A stretch of 64,000 nt of DNA from Tremella fuciformis (lineage: Eukaryota; Basidiomycota; Tremellomycetes; Tremellales; Tremellaceae). This document shows positions 41,312-52,686 of this stretch, in pieces. Position numbers and translations under genes: made by a program. The stretch is taken from positions 186,001 through 250,000 of the forward strand of contig CP136492.1 in the NCBI GenBank assembly GCA_032768795.1, given 5' to 3'. A model generated the notes under the pieces. It was not told where the DNA came from. It saw nothing but the letters and a program-made list of their open reading frames with translations, and made no database searches. Each line of letters starts with the position of its first letter. Within the stretch, counting starts at the first letter, position 1.

Positions 41312-43319
41312 TCACTTCACACCCTCGACGCCCACATCCTCCATCGCCTTTTCACCATTCTCCGCCGCGCTATCCCCATCGGCAGGGGCTGTCACCGGCT
41401 GAGCGGCAGACGTAGTGATCTCCGAGAACGTCCCAAAGACGTCCTCGCCGTCTGACACGGTCGGATGCCTAATTGGGAAGGCGAGATTGGACGCATAGTA
41501 GAACACAGCCGTGATGGCGAATCCGAGGATGAAACCCATGCTGTACAGTCTGCTCCAACCTTTGAGGGCTTCCCCGCGCACGGAAGCAGCGAGGCTGATG
41601 GTCAACTTTGAGTATAAGAGAACGTTGTGTTCGAGACGCACCCAGGTGTGAAAGGCAGGACGCCGATGAGCCAGCAAACGAATGTGCGGAGATGCAGTCC
41701 GTGCTGAAACCAGTATATCGATTCTGGCGAGTTGGTGAAGAGGTTGATGAGCGAGAGCTGGCAATGGCGGACGAGAAAGTAGTCGACAATCATGATTGCG
41801 ATCATGGCTGGAGGTGAGCGTGGGTGAGAAAGTGGGTGGAGACGAGACTTGCGACTGAGGAAGGTGCTGAATGTGCCCATGACAGTGAGGAAGATGCTGG
41901 CGCCATTGAGAGTCTGCCATGGCTGGAAGACAAAAGCGAGAGCAATGGTGACGTATCCACCTCGACGCAACGTGAACCACCGAGGGAACAGTCCGGCCAG
42001 GTCGATACCGCCCGACAGAGCATTCTCCACCACGGCGATGCCACTATGACTGAGCAAGTGTACGATTGAGAAGAAGTAGACTCACACTTGGGCAAAGATG
42101 AATGCGATGCTGGCAAAGGCTATCGCTGCTCGGGTCCGACTGGAATTGCCGCTATGCTGCTGAATGACGGTGAACAGGTCGTAGGGCTGCCACAGGAGGG
42201 GTTCGTCAGGATACAGCTTGGCCGCGCAGCTCGTGACGATGATCCCGATCAACGCGTTCAAGATGGTACCGAGGGGGACGATCACCGCTTGCGAGAGAAT
42301 CTGGTCTTTCGGACGGCGGGCAAAGCGAGTGTAGTCGGACTGGTTGAACAGGTGGACCGAGATACCGCCAAGCATGGAAGATATGCCGTAGATGAACGCC
42401 CAGCCTAGCTCGGAGCCATGAGCAGGAGTGACGCCGACGAGAGCAGACGTGTTGTTGACGAGTGCGCCGGGTCCATGGGCGGCATTGACCGCCCAGCCAA
42501 CTGCCGCTCAGCATCATTGGAACTGAAGAGAGGGGCGGAGCCTCACGCATGGAAAACACACAGGCGACCATGGCGATGCTGGCCGCGACGAAGAAGCGGT
42601 GGTACCGCTCCGGCGGGACCCACACGACCGGACAGCAGACAAGGGCGAAGATGATGAACGCGATAAAGTCGGACGCGTCCATCGTTCCCCCGGCCAGCGA
42701 TCGGTCGACGCGGTAGAACGACGGCCAGATGGCCCCGATGAGCGTCTTGACGCACTTGCCGCCCCACCACAGCTGGACCGAGCACCATACAAAGGAGAGC
42801 ATGATGCGTATGGCGAGCGTGAAGATCTGCCCTCGGTCAGTGGAGTCAGGCGCGCAGCGGTGTGAATGAACGCACTGATCCCCTGATACCCCATGTCGAT
42901 CGTTGCAGAATGGGAAAGCCAATATGCCATTCCGCCCCGCTGGAGTCTCAGCAATCTTCCTCAGCGTGATGGAGACACCCACGGCATGCCCGTGCCAAGG
43001 CAGACGTAGGCGACGAGCGAATGGCCGATGATCACGACCAGCATCGCCTGCCAGACATTGAGCCCTAGCGAGAGGATTGACGAACCCGTCGTGTATCCTC
43101 CGATGTTGAACGAGCCCGTGACCATCCATACTGCCTCGTCAGTTACTCTCTTTCTCGTCGTCGTGCTGACTCACGACCAATGAACGACCACGGGCCGTAC
43201 GTCCTCCGCGAGGGCGGCAGCGGTCGCGTATCTTTGTTGAGGTACACGCCATCATGCGCCACATCGGTCGCTTCGCGATGCACCTGCAGTCGCTCGAGCA
43301 GGGCGGGTAGGCTGACCAT
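41312..43319 (-). CDS. NCS1-family nucleobase/allantoin-type permease
   Basis: Eight exons: 43319-43175, 43130-42983, 42939-42876, 42826-42547, 42500-42086, 42049-41856, 41807-41642, 41594-41312. All phases agree (564 residues, usual for fungal NCS1). NCS1 proteins are 12-helix plasma-membrane importers of uracil, allantoin, cytosine-purines or thiamine precursors. Diagnostic segments include the cytosolic lead TYGPWSFIGLWMVTGSFNIG, GAEWHIGFPILQRSTWGIRGS, QLWWGGKCVKTLIGAIWPSF, HLFNQSDYTRFARRPKDQ, GIDLAGLFPRWFTLRRGG and FLTMIAIMIVDYFLVRH. Substrate cannot be read with confidence; allantoin/uracil type is favoured. It is divergent from the oxygenase gene. The intron near 41808-41855 has an atypical GTCGCA donor. 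Confidence 0.9.
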
Positions 43320-44404
43320 CGCACAACGGCGGCGGCGTGGGTAGAGTCAGAGCAGAGCTCAGAGCAGAGCAGAGCAGAGGGGAAGAAGAAAGAGGGGAAT
43401 GGCGTGATGGGCAGGGGGAAGAAGGCGCTCGACACTGATCACTGATCGCAAGTACATCCGGGCCACAACCCCCGTGCTTCGTAATGGGCCTTCTTGTAAT
43501 GATGGCCGGGTCAGCCGAGGGGGAACGAGGGTGGAGCATTAGCGCGTCAAAGGTCTGAGCGAGAGGAGGTGACCTCGCGGGAGTGGGAGCGGGGGGAGGA
43601 GTGACGGCGACGGTCCCATCGCGGGAGTCGCGCGGCAGTGTCGATGCCGTTTTGGGTGACATGGCAGATAGTGACGGCAGCTAGGTGCTCGTGACCGAGA
43701 GTGGACTGATATGCGATGCGATGAGATGAGATGAGAGGGTGGGATGCCTTTGCGCTGGTGCCTGTTTGTTTGAGACGAAGAAGGGCAAGGTACCATCATC
43801 ATCATCGCCAGTCCTCCGATCACCGTCGCTCTGTCACTGTCACTCTCCTTCCCGCGCGCAGTGGCATGGCATGGCATGGCGGGGCGACTGAGAGTGGCTA
43901 GTGCATCGGCGACATGAGAAACTTTGGAAGAAATGAGAAAACGAATCGAGACGAGCTTATCAACTCACGGCCTCGCGCGCGACTCGTGCGAACGTGACAG
44001 TCATTCCCCTCCTCTCCGTCTCTTGCCCGAATCCGAATCCCTGGGTCAGATCGTCTGCCTGCCTCGCCTCGCCTCTTGCTGTCGTCCACGCGGACTGTTG
44101 ATTCCACTTGGTGCTTCTCTCGGGCGCGAGGTCGGTCATGCCCCTCTCTCCCCCCACCGAGCAGACCACGGCCGTGGCCTTCTCCTCTTGAAGGGCACGT
44201 CTTCTCCCGCTGTCCACGCTCCAACTCTCCACTCTCCTCGCTCGAAGCCCATCCCCGCCTCCCGCGAATCCTTTCTCCTCGTCTGGCCGTGTACGAGCAC
44301 TCCATTGGGCCCGCCGTGGACGCCCGCCCACGCAGAATAGTACATAGATAACCCCAACCCCTCACCTCTGCCCAACCCATCCCTCGCATTATCGTCGTGT
44401 AGCC
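43320..44404. promoter_or_regulatory. divergent promoter region, permease/oxygenase
   Basis: About 1.1 kb between two divergent start codons. It contains HGATAR-type sites: AGATAG near 43665 and AGATAA near 44345, the latter about 60 bp before the oxygenase start. Fungal nitrogen-regulatory GATA factors bind such sites; with sites this short, chance occurrence cannot be excluded. Simple repeats occur too (GATGA-rich around 43712-43740, GGCAT repeats at 43864-43880). A 186-codon minus frame at 43898-44458 is a shadow. Confidence 0.45.
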
Positions 44405-45632
44405 ATGGCCATCTCCGCCCCCGCTCCGGTGCTCAACACCATCTCGCTCGCGGTGCACGACACGCCCGACAAGCTCGCCCGCGCTCTATGGGAAGCCGGC
44501 ACGACCGACGGCTTCTTCTACCTCTCGGACCACGGGATCCCCGCTGCCGACATCGACGCCGCATTCGGCGTCTCTGCGGGGTTCTTCCTCACCGCGCCCG
44601 ACAGCGAGAAGACCAAGGGGAATGGAGATCTGGGCTACACTGCCGTCCGGCAGGAGACGTCCGTCTCCCTCTTCCTACATGTCGGCCAGTATCTAATCAT
44701 CAGGCTCGACTCGGACATGCCGGGCAACGGCGACCTCAAAGAGTCGTTCTACTATGGCGACGCGGCGTGGTTCGCAGCGCACGACCAGGCCCAGGACCTG
44801 CCGCCGTACTTGGCCGATGTACAGCGCCGCGCTATCCTAGACAAGTTCGTGCAGCAGAACACGGCCCTCGCGGGGGTAGTCCTCCGTGGCCTGGCCTTGG
44901 CACTGGGTGTGAGCCCCTCCTCCCTCCTCATGGTAGTGCTGACTGACTCGCAGCTGCCGCGCGACTTTCTCGCCGACGCGCATCAAGGCGAACACTCTCG
45001 TCTGCGGCTGTTGCACTATCCCCCCGTGTCCAGCTCCTCCACACCCCCAGACGAGTAAGCTCCACAGTCTACACCTTCTGAAGCTTGTGACTGACTGGCA
45101 GGCTCGACATCCGCGCCGGCGCGCACACAGACTACGGCTCCATCACGCTGTTGCATCAACACCGCGTCTCCGGTTTACAAGTGTACAAGTCAACCTCGGA
45201 CGGCGGGGCATGGGTGGACGTGCCGCCCATCCCCAACGCCATCGTGGTGAACATCGGCGACGCGCTCGAGTTCTGGTCGGGCGGGCGACTGCGCAGCACG
45301 CGGCACCGCGTCGTGATGCCGCGCACGGCCGACGAGGCGCAGTCACGATTCTGCAAGTCTCTTCTCAGGGAGAAAGTAGATAGTCGTTGCTGACCGCAGC
45401 CATCGCGTTCTTCGTCCATCCGGAAGACGATACCCTCTTCGAGCCTCTCTTCTCCCCGACCGCCTCTCCATCGACCACCCCTTCCACCACTCCCGCCGTG
45501 GGCGCGGGCGAGTTTGAGAAGATCATCAGCCGCAAGGGCTTGCCGGCGGGCACGAGGCGCATCACCAGCGGGGACTACCTCCGTATGCGTATTGCCGCGA
45601 CGTACGGCCCGCGCCAGCCCACCGCCGCCTAG
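44405..45632 (+). CDS. isopenicillin-N-synthase-like Fe(II)/2-oxoglutarate oxygenase
   Basis: Five exons: 44405-44658, 44704-44908, 44954-45054, 45102-45352, 45400-45632 (347 residues). Introns 1 and 2 are both 45 bp and leave the frame open if retained; intron 4 is a GC-AG intron (GCAAGT donor). The N-terminal DIOX_N region has [11 protein letters not shown] and [10 protein letters not shown]. The C-terminal jelly roll has LRLLHYPP and iron ligands in AHTDYG (H195, D197) and STRHRV (His about 255), and the 2-oxoglutarate Arg-x-Ser in SRFS. Members oxidise small molecules; thymine 7-hydroxylase belongs to this family and would suit an NCS1 nucleobase permease neighbour, but the substrate is inference. 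Confidence 0.87.
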
Positions 45633-45973
45633 ACTTTCTGTTTGCCTGCTCCCGTTTGGATGCTGCACCGTGTCTGCACATAGACTACAACATGTTTCCT
45701 TTCCTGGGAGGACCGATAGAGGCTCTGTACAATGTATGTGGATAATGTCTACGCAGAGTCGCTTCTCCTCTAGATACACCTCCTCTCTCCTGTCGAGTCA
45801 CACCGAGATACCAACCAAGATCCTTATCGTACTTGTTGATCCACATCCTATCGACAGTCGCACGCACGCTGTTCACGCCCTCGAAGACGTCCAGAAACTG
45901 TCCATCGGCCAAGACGAGTCGTTACTGCACAGCATGAACTCTGCACAGTCAGACCCGACACAGACACCTCCAG
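45633..45973. other. convergent 3' flanks, no gene seen
   Basis: A short gap between the convergent oxygenase and transcription-factor genes. AT-richer pyrimidine tracts fit transcript ends. Nothing else is seen. Confidence 0.4.
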
Positions 45974-48692
45974 TCACTCACCAAAGTCGAGATCCTGCAA
46001 CATCCCACCGAGGGTCTGATCACCGCCAGTGACCCCCGTAGTCCCTCCAACACCGACCATCATCCCACCCGGCCCGTACACGTCGATGGGCGGGGCGACA
46101 ATAGCACTCAACTTTGCCTGGCGAGCCTGTTCCAATTCGGCTCGCTCTGCAGCCTGTGCCGCCTCCGCCGCCCTTGTCGTGTCTCGCAGCAGCTCGTCGA
46201 CCCCGGTGAGCGACTTGAGGACCGCCGCTGTACTGCCTCGATAGGTCGACGCTCGAAGGGGCGAGAGCAGACGCTCAACAGCTGAACACCTCTCGGCAAC
46301 AAGCGCAAAGGTGGTCCGTTGAGAAGGAACAGGGTAGATGGCATCGAGAAGGAGGACGATCGCCGCGGGCAGGGTGCTGCGGGTGAGCACTCGCCGGTCA
46401 AGCACTGGCGCGATGAGGCACCGGCCAAACGCCGATGACCCGATGGTCGGACACAGCGAGACCGAGGGGCGCGACTCACTGGTTGATGGTATCGAGCAGG
46501 TCATCAAAAGGGAACACATTCTTCTCCCGCTCCTCCGCGATCCGCAGAGACGCTTCCACACTCAGCACCCTACTTCGGACATACCGCTCGTTTGTTGCCG
46601 AAAGAGCAAAGTAGTGCCTGTGGAGCAAGAGACGCTTCTGCTGCCGACTCATCGCCAGGACGTGCCGGGCGGTGCTGAGCCAGTGAGGATCGGTTGGTTT
46701 TGACACATAGGCAGGATTGGAAAAGTACGGCATGTCATCCAAAAGGGTGGAGAGGCGATGATCGAAAGAAAGGATTGTCTCATACGGCGGATCCGGAGGG
46801 AGGCATTTCAGGTCCGACACAAACGCCGAGAGACGTGTCTGTGCGGCCAGGTAGGAGACCCGTGTCGGCGTCGTCCATGGCTGGTCGTTCGAGGGGGGCT
46901 CGGAGGCTTCGGAGATGTTGAGGAAAAAGTGGAACGGTCGGTGCTCAGTGGTGCAGACTGTGCCGTTAGCAACCTGAGAATCTATTCACACCGGGCACTC
47001 ACACGTTGGAACATACTCGTCCCCGGCGTACATGCTCTCACGGCAGAGCAGAAACCCCCAACACCTCTTGCCAATCTCACTCGATGTGCTAACAGGTTTA
47101 TCCCGCCTATGAAGACCGAGCAAGCGGCCGGCTTGCAGCATACTGGCAAGCATGGTATCGTGCAGAACAGACGCACTGACGTGTGAGCTTATAAGACCTG
47201 ACCTTTAAGGTGGCAGCTCACTCGAATGGCTGAGTGAGCAAGCACAGCACACAAAATGTCTGCACGTGCTGCAAAGTCGGCTTTGCCAAACCTGCCGCTG
47301 CGCTGAGCATGATGTTGACACTGGCCCGGAACCACAATCGCGCCATGTGCATCTTCTGTCCTGCCTCAATGCCCCAACTAGACGCGCGATCTTGGCGGAC
47401 GTAGAGCAGACCACAAGAGATTACGGCCAGATACATGGCTGTCCAGCATGGCTTTTCCCGAAAGAGAGAAGCTATCTCGAGGGACAGGGGCGGGCCAGTC
47501 GGAGTAGTCTGCGCCGCCCAGACATGGTCATGCTGATCTTTGAACGTCATTGGCACAATGGCGATGAGCCAGCCGAGGTCGTCGAGCGCAAAATTGACCA
47601 GTTGGCGGGAGAGCTCGTAGTGCGGCATGGGGAGTCCATCGGGGTAGGCCATGGATGCGTCGATAGCTGGTCGTCAGCAGGACCTTTTCCGGTCCAGACT
47701 ATCAGCCTACTGTCAGTCTCCCATATCTCATCAGGGGCGCGGTGATCAGGTTGGATGAATCCTAGCTTCTCTGCCATTTTGCCCAGATCATTCTTGACAC
47801 TCGTCCTAGGCAGGTGTGCAGGCTGGCGCGGTGACTCGTTGTCAGCACGCCTCCACAGGACACCGGATGCGAGCTTACGTCGTATTCCAGCTGAGATCTC
47901 AGACTTGCGGTCTTTGAAGGATCACCCGACCCCGTTCTCGGGTGGGGTTCTTGCAACATGATCCCCCCAAATCCAGCAATCACCTGCGCCCCACTCGAAG
48001 GCTCAATTTTGACCGCACCGTCCGCATCTCTGACCTTTCTCAATCCTTCGACCTCCTTGGTCAGGCTCAAGATCTGAGCCCACAGCTCCTCCTTGGACAT
48101 CTTCTCCAGGTCGGTGTTGGGCGAGGCCGCCTCTCCGCCCAACACCAGACGTCCTTTGACAAACACAGTCTCGCGCCGACATGTATGGCCTATAGAGCGG
48201 GAGGTGCAGAAGGAACAGGGGATCTGACCGTCGCACTTGATCCGGCGCTGGAATCAGCTCCATCCTTCCCGTCAAGTCTGGCCCCGAATGCTTCCTTTGC
48301 TTTTCCCCTTGTTGCTTCGGTCGGTTGAAAGAAGGGTGTAATTGAGCAGGGAGACCCACCTTGGAGCACGTCTCACACCTCCTAGGTGCCCTCTGTGTCT
48401 TTCGTATGGGCTTGACTTTGCTCGGCCCCGCATCGGCATTCACGCTCACCCCGCTCGATTCTGGGGGCGTGACGGAAGAAGCGGTGGAGGGGGCGGAAGG
48501 GGCAGATATGGGGAGGATAGGCGTTCCCGCCCCGAGGGGTGGGAAAGTCATCATGGGGATTGGGCAGGGTGCACGATTCGAAATGCCTGGCCGCCCCTCT
48601 GCTAGCACCTCTGCTGAAGCCACAGGATACGCGCAAGGAAGAAGTGGTTGAGAACGAGGACGAAGACCGACGCCGAACATGAGAAATCCCAC
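45974..48692 (-). CDS. Zn2Cys6 fungal transcription factor
   Basis: At least six exons. Exon 1 (48692-48360) ends in the first half of the zinc cluster, and exon 2 (48247-47879) starts with the second half. Spliced, this gives C-x2-C-x6-C-x5-C-x2-C-x8-C from CETCSK and RRIKCDGQIPCSFCTSRSIG HTC. Upstream lies an Ala/Ser/Pro-rich region; downstream lie the heptad segment EELWAQILSLTKEVEGLRKV and a fungal-specific TF middle-homology domain (MAYPDGLPMPHYELSRQLV; a region around MLASMLQAGRLLGLHRRD; LDDMPYFSNPAYV). A helix with ELLRDTTRAAEAAQAAERAE precedes the end. The start at 48692 is the first ATG; later ones exist. It probably regulates the adjoining permease, oxygenase and racemase-like genes; this is inferred from position only. 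Confidence 0.85.
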
Positions 48693-48977
48693 ATCGAGGG
48701 TCTCGGGTTTTGAACATGTGACCGGAGATTAGTAAGCTTACACTAATGCCCGTAGCCGGGTTCAGGGATCAGATTAGCTTTTCCCACGTGACCTTTCCTT
48801 ATCTGACGCCCCACTCACGCTAAACTCCTTGTCCCGTCTCTTAAGCCTTCTGCCCGTCTCCCATCGCATAAGCGCCTTCTTCTCAGAAGAAGCACCAACA
48901 TCTCATATGCATCTCATTCCACTCCAGGTCTTCTTCTCGCCGTGCTTCTCATCCTACGTCGACGTACGCACAGCATC
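48693..48977. promoter_or_regulatory. divergent promoter, Zn2Cys6 factor/racemase-like gene
   Basis: 285 bp between divergent starts. It contains CTTATCTGAC near 48797 (AGATAA on the minus strand), a GATA-factor-type site, and pyrimidine-rich stretches before the plus-strand start. Confidence 0.4.
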
Positions 48978-49948
48978 ATGAACAGAGGCGTCATGGCGCC
49001 TGCGTTCCAGGCCAAGATACACGACGCTGTCGGACCCACCTCTGCCCCCGTCTGGATCCTGTACATCAACCCCAATTCCACGCTTGCCTTTACCAAAGAG
49101 AGCGTACAGTACCTCGCCCCTCGCCTGCCGCCACATGTCCACGTCGACTTTTACACCGCCCCGTCCACCACTCCTGGGAGTATAGACGGCACGCTCGATG
49201 GCGTCCTCTCGGCCGCGGACATTGCCCGTGAGCTGGGCATCACAACGCGAGAAGGCGCGGTGACGCTGGGGGAGGCGTACGACGCGGTGGTCGTGTCGTG
49301 CTTTTCGATGCACCCGCTCGTCAATGCCTTGAGGGAGAGCTTGGGGGTGGTACAGAGGCCGATACCGGTCATTGGGATCATGGAGGCGGGCATCACGGCG
49401 GCCATGCAGCTGGGGTCGAGCTTTGGAATCGCCACCACGGGCAGGAGTGAGTCTTATCCTCCCAGCCATCCATCATGGTTGTTCTGGCGATCTATGAGAT
49501 GAGATGGGAAGGCGCGGATCATTGTGCGCCATCTGAGACATCTCGCCCGATTCAGGAGGAGACCATGCCTGACGACCAGACTGGGAAGCCCTGTTCGACG
49601 AGGGCGTACGGACCCTAGGCATTGCGCCTTCCAAGTATACTGGCACAAGAGGTACTGGGTTCAATGCCGTCGGGCTGCACGGAGACGGGCCGGCGTCGGC
49701 ACTTCTTGAGGCGTCGGTGGATTTGGTGTCGAAGGGCGCCAAGGTCATCGTCCTGGGCTGCGCAGTCAGTCCTGACCCTTACGGTCGTGGCATGATGAGC
49801 GGTGGTTGACGAGTAGGGCATGGCGCCAATGCGCGCTGGTATCGCTTCCAAGCTACAAGACCAGACGGGCAAGACGATACCTGTCATCGACGGTGTTCAG
49901 GCCGGTCTCGACCAGGCCATCTCCCTCGCGAGCATGTTCCAGCCATGA
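48978..49948 (+). CDS. Dcg1/hydantoin racemase-like (Asp/Glu racemase fold)
   Basis: Three exons: 48978-49446, 49580-49764, 49817-49948 (261 residues). The ATG at 48978 is chosen over 48942 because homologous content starts soon after (WILYINPNST). The two catalytic cysteines of the racemase superfamily are present: VVSCFSMHP (Cys about 108) and VLGCAGM (Cys about 217), the latter formed only after splicing. PVIGIMEAGITAAMQLG and TLGIAPSKYTG fit too. Hydantoin racemases and yeast Dcg1 share this fold; DCG1 of Saccharomyces sits in the allantoin cluster, though its reaction is not settled. The GTCAGT donor of intron 2 and a 133-bp intron 1 are slightly unusual for this window. Confidence 0.85.
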
Positions 49949-50252
49949 CACCTGGAGCGCTCGCACTACTGTCCAAACTTGTCGACTCGGTCATAGGCCA
50001 CAGGACACTCATATTGTCAGACATGTGGGTATGCATATGTGTCTTATGTTACAGGCATATAATCGTGATAACTATGAATAAACAGGTGCACAATCATACC
50101 GATACGTGTTGACACCTATGACGCAGTGGAGCACTGTCTTGCGATAGGTGCATCGATATGAAAGGGAAAATGGAACAGTTCGCGTCGAGGCTCTTGTTCG
50201 ATACCTCTTGGTCAGCGTCAGCGATCATCAGCTCGCTGAGACACCGCTTGCC
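49949..50252. other. convergent 3' flanks, no gene seen
   Basis: AT-richer intergenic DNA between two convergent genes, with an AATAAA at about 50078 that could serve the racemase-like transcript. Confidence 0.4.
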
Positions 50253-51668
50253 TCAGACTTCGAACTCGGAAGCGGCAGAGCTCGAGCCCGCTGACGAGGG
50301 CGACGCCGAAGGCGAGAGCGGATACACCTTTCGAGACTTGACAGTCTCGTAGTCAGCACGAAAGCTACCAGGCGGTGGAGTAGGTGCCGGAGAGAACGGT
50401 GTCATGGCGGGCCATTGAGATTGCCTCGTCTCTGGCACGTCAGCTGCTCCCACACCTAAGCAATCACCAGTCGAAGATCCAGCCTTGGTCTTCTTGAAGA
50501 CGCCCGACCCCTTCGACTTGCGCTTCCTGCCCATCTGTCGGCGGAGCAGGGCTTCGTGCTCTTTCTGCAGCTGGCTATACCCGCGGTCCCACCCTTCGAT
50601 GTCCGGGAGTTGCTTGAAGCAATGTACCAGCTCATCGTCTTCGACAATATCAACCACGGGCCAAGCCTTCGCAAGCACCCATTCGGTCGAAACTTCATCG
50701 CCCGACGCTGTTGCAGCGCCGCCTTTCTTGGCCTTCTTCTGTCTTTTCGTCTTGCTACCCTTGACGAGAGTCTCCGCCTCCTTTTTACCCTCCTCTGGGT
50801 AGCTCTTGATCCACAGATGGTCGACTGTCACTCCTTCTTCTTCCTCCGAGGGCTGGGCGTCATTTTCTCTGAAGGCTTTATCATCACCGTGGCGTCGACT
50901 CACATTCATCAGGCTCATAGGGCCGAGCGACACCTCCCACCGGTCCGAGCCTTCCTCGTCTCTTGCCCCAAGACCAACAGGCCCGAAACCATCTTCGCTC
51001 GGGTCCAAGCCCACCTCAAAGCGCACAGCGAGGTACTTGAGGCCGTTGATGGGCAGCTGGGCGGGGAGGTCGATATGGCAAAACAGGGCGATGGCCTGCT
51101 CCGTTTCTTCCTCCTCGTTCTCGCTGTCGCCATCGGAGGAGGTGTCCTCTACCTTGACGCTATCCGGGCAGACAATATGAAAGTATAGCGAAGAACGGAT
51201 GAATGACTTGTATATCTCCACAAGGCTGTTGTTACCCCATTTAAGGATGGGGTGGGTGGCGAGAGCTCACTCTGCCAGCAGAGGAGGGGGGACTACGCTG
51301 TGCTTGCTTCCTTTGACTCGCTTGACGCTGCTGCTCAGCTTCACTTGCTCTGTTTCTCGCTAATTCTCACAGCTCATCTATGGCGTAGATGGCTTTGACC
51401 TTGGTATCACACCGATGGTCAGTGACGCACGGCAGTCGTGTGAGAAGAGACAGACGTCGTGCAGCTTGATACCCTGCAGGTTTATCCAGTCTTCGCTGTA
51501 TTGCGTGGCGCGAAAGGGTAGGCATGTCATTCCGTACAGGCCGAAGATGATGAGCTTGAAGAGGTAGTCAACATCGCAGATTTGGTGAATGGGGAGGAGG
51601 ATCCGTTCTCGCTCATCTGCCGTTGCGCTGTTTTCAGAGCAAGGTGGCGAGGGCGGCCGGCGCGTCAT
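50253..51668 (-). CDS. two-exon nuclear-type protein, unknown
   Basis: Exon 1 starts at 51668 (MTRRPPSPPCSENSATADER) and encodes CDVDYLFKLIIFGLYGMTCL and WINLQGIKLHDVCLFSH; exon 2 runs from about 51227 to 50253, beginning VEIYKSFIRSSLYFHI. The exact donor in exon 1 (around 51400) is not certain. Exon 2 carries acidic stretches, a strand-rich part (LKYLAVRFEVGLDP, WEVSLGPMSLM), a Lys-rich cluster KGSKTKRQKKAKKGG, a Trp-containing segment and a basic GRKRKSKG motif, then a Ser/Pro tail. The basic clusters suggest nuclear location. I do not recognise the family; a HORMA-like fold was considered but not supported. Confidence 0.65.
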
Positions 51669-52686
51669 GATGCAATGAACAACGAGTCAACTGCTCGCTT
51701 GCAGCTTGCGGCAGGGGTGCAGTCCGGATTGAGAATGTCAGAAAGAGATGTGACGTGTCGTGTGTCATCGCTGTGAAGAAACGGAAGAAGGGAGGGTGGC
51801 GAGAACCCAACGAGTGTGGCGGTCCGTGCGAGTCGCGTCAATCTCACTCTACCATGCCTAATGACGAGCACTCTATGTTCCCCTTTATCGACTGCATCCA
51901 TACGTCGACAGACTCTTCGCATACCCATGACACGCACTTGTCACCTCTCGCCTTCCTGTCGCATGGTCACGCCTACTGACATCAATCTCTTGACGATGTC
52001 ATCACAAATGGGGACATCGCCCGCTCCTCGTAGCTGGTCTGACGGCTCCCAAGCAACGAGCTTTGGCATCGCCAAATGATCTTGTCATACCGGAGACAGT
52101 GATCTCACACGGGTCGCTCCCGAATCTTACATGCGCTCATGATGCTCATGATGACGAAGGCCTTGGTCGAACCTCGGGAGGCTCCGCGGGAGAAGAAAAG
52201 TGAAACGAACTATCCTTTTGAGTGCATCATACACTACACGGTGGAGCTGTTGGATATACCTCGCCAAGAAAGCCGCACTTTGTGTCACTACCCTTCCAAG
52301 CACATAAGGAGACCGATAAAACTCTACCGACATTCTTCCGGTACTGTGGTCTACCGTTGTTTATAAGCGAGGTGGTCCCAAAGCAGCGGCCTAGACTGGC
52401 CCACGAGCAAAAGGAGTCGTGCTATGACGCGTGCTGCGGAGCGAGACTGACGGTGTAGACGTCAGGCCCCTTACCTCTACTGACGAGACGCGGAAAGGAG
52501 ACTCTCGTTAAATTTCACTCGGATCCCGCAGCTGGTTTTCCTGCGCATCTCTGTCGCTAGCTATATATGCCGTGAGTATACGTCGATGGTTTGCAACGAC
52601 GCTCTTGAACAGCTTCTGCCCACAACAGACATAAACAGACTCGCCTTCGTACACCGTACTCTCTCGTATTACAGGAACAACAATTG
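51669..52686. other. divergent promoters, no gene seen
   Basis: About 1 kb between divergent genes. A CTATATATGCC stretch near 52560 is a plausible TATA region about 125 bp before the start at 52687. A few short frames on both strands are unsupported. Confidence 0.4.

Noticed and set aside
43898..44458. 186-codon minus frame in the divergent promoter
   Set aside because: Overlaps the oxygenase start in antisense; Gly/Arg-rich composition typical of a shadow frame.
50253..51668. HORMA-domain meiotic protein
   Set aside because: Considered because of hydrophobic strand/helix order near the N-terminus, but no diagnostic HORMA motif could be placed and the splice junction is uncertain.
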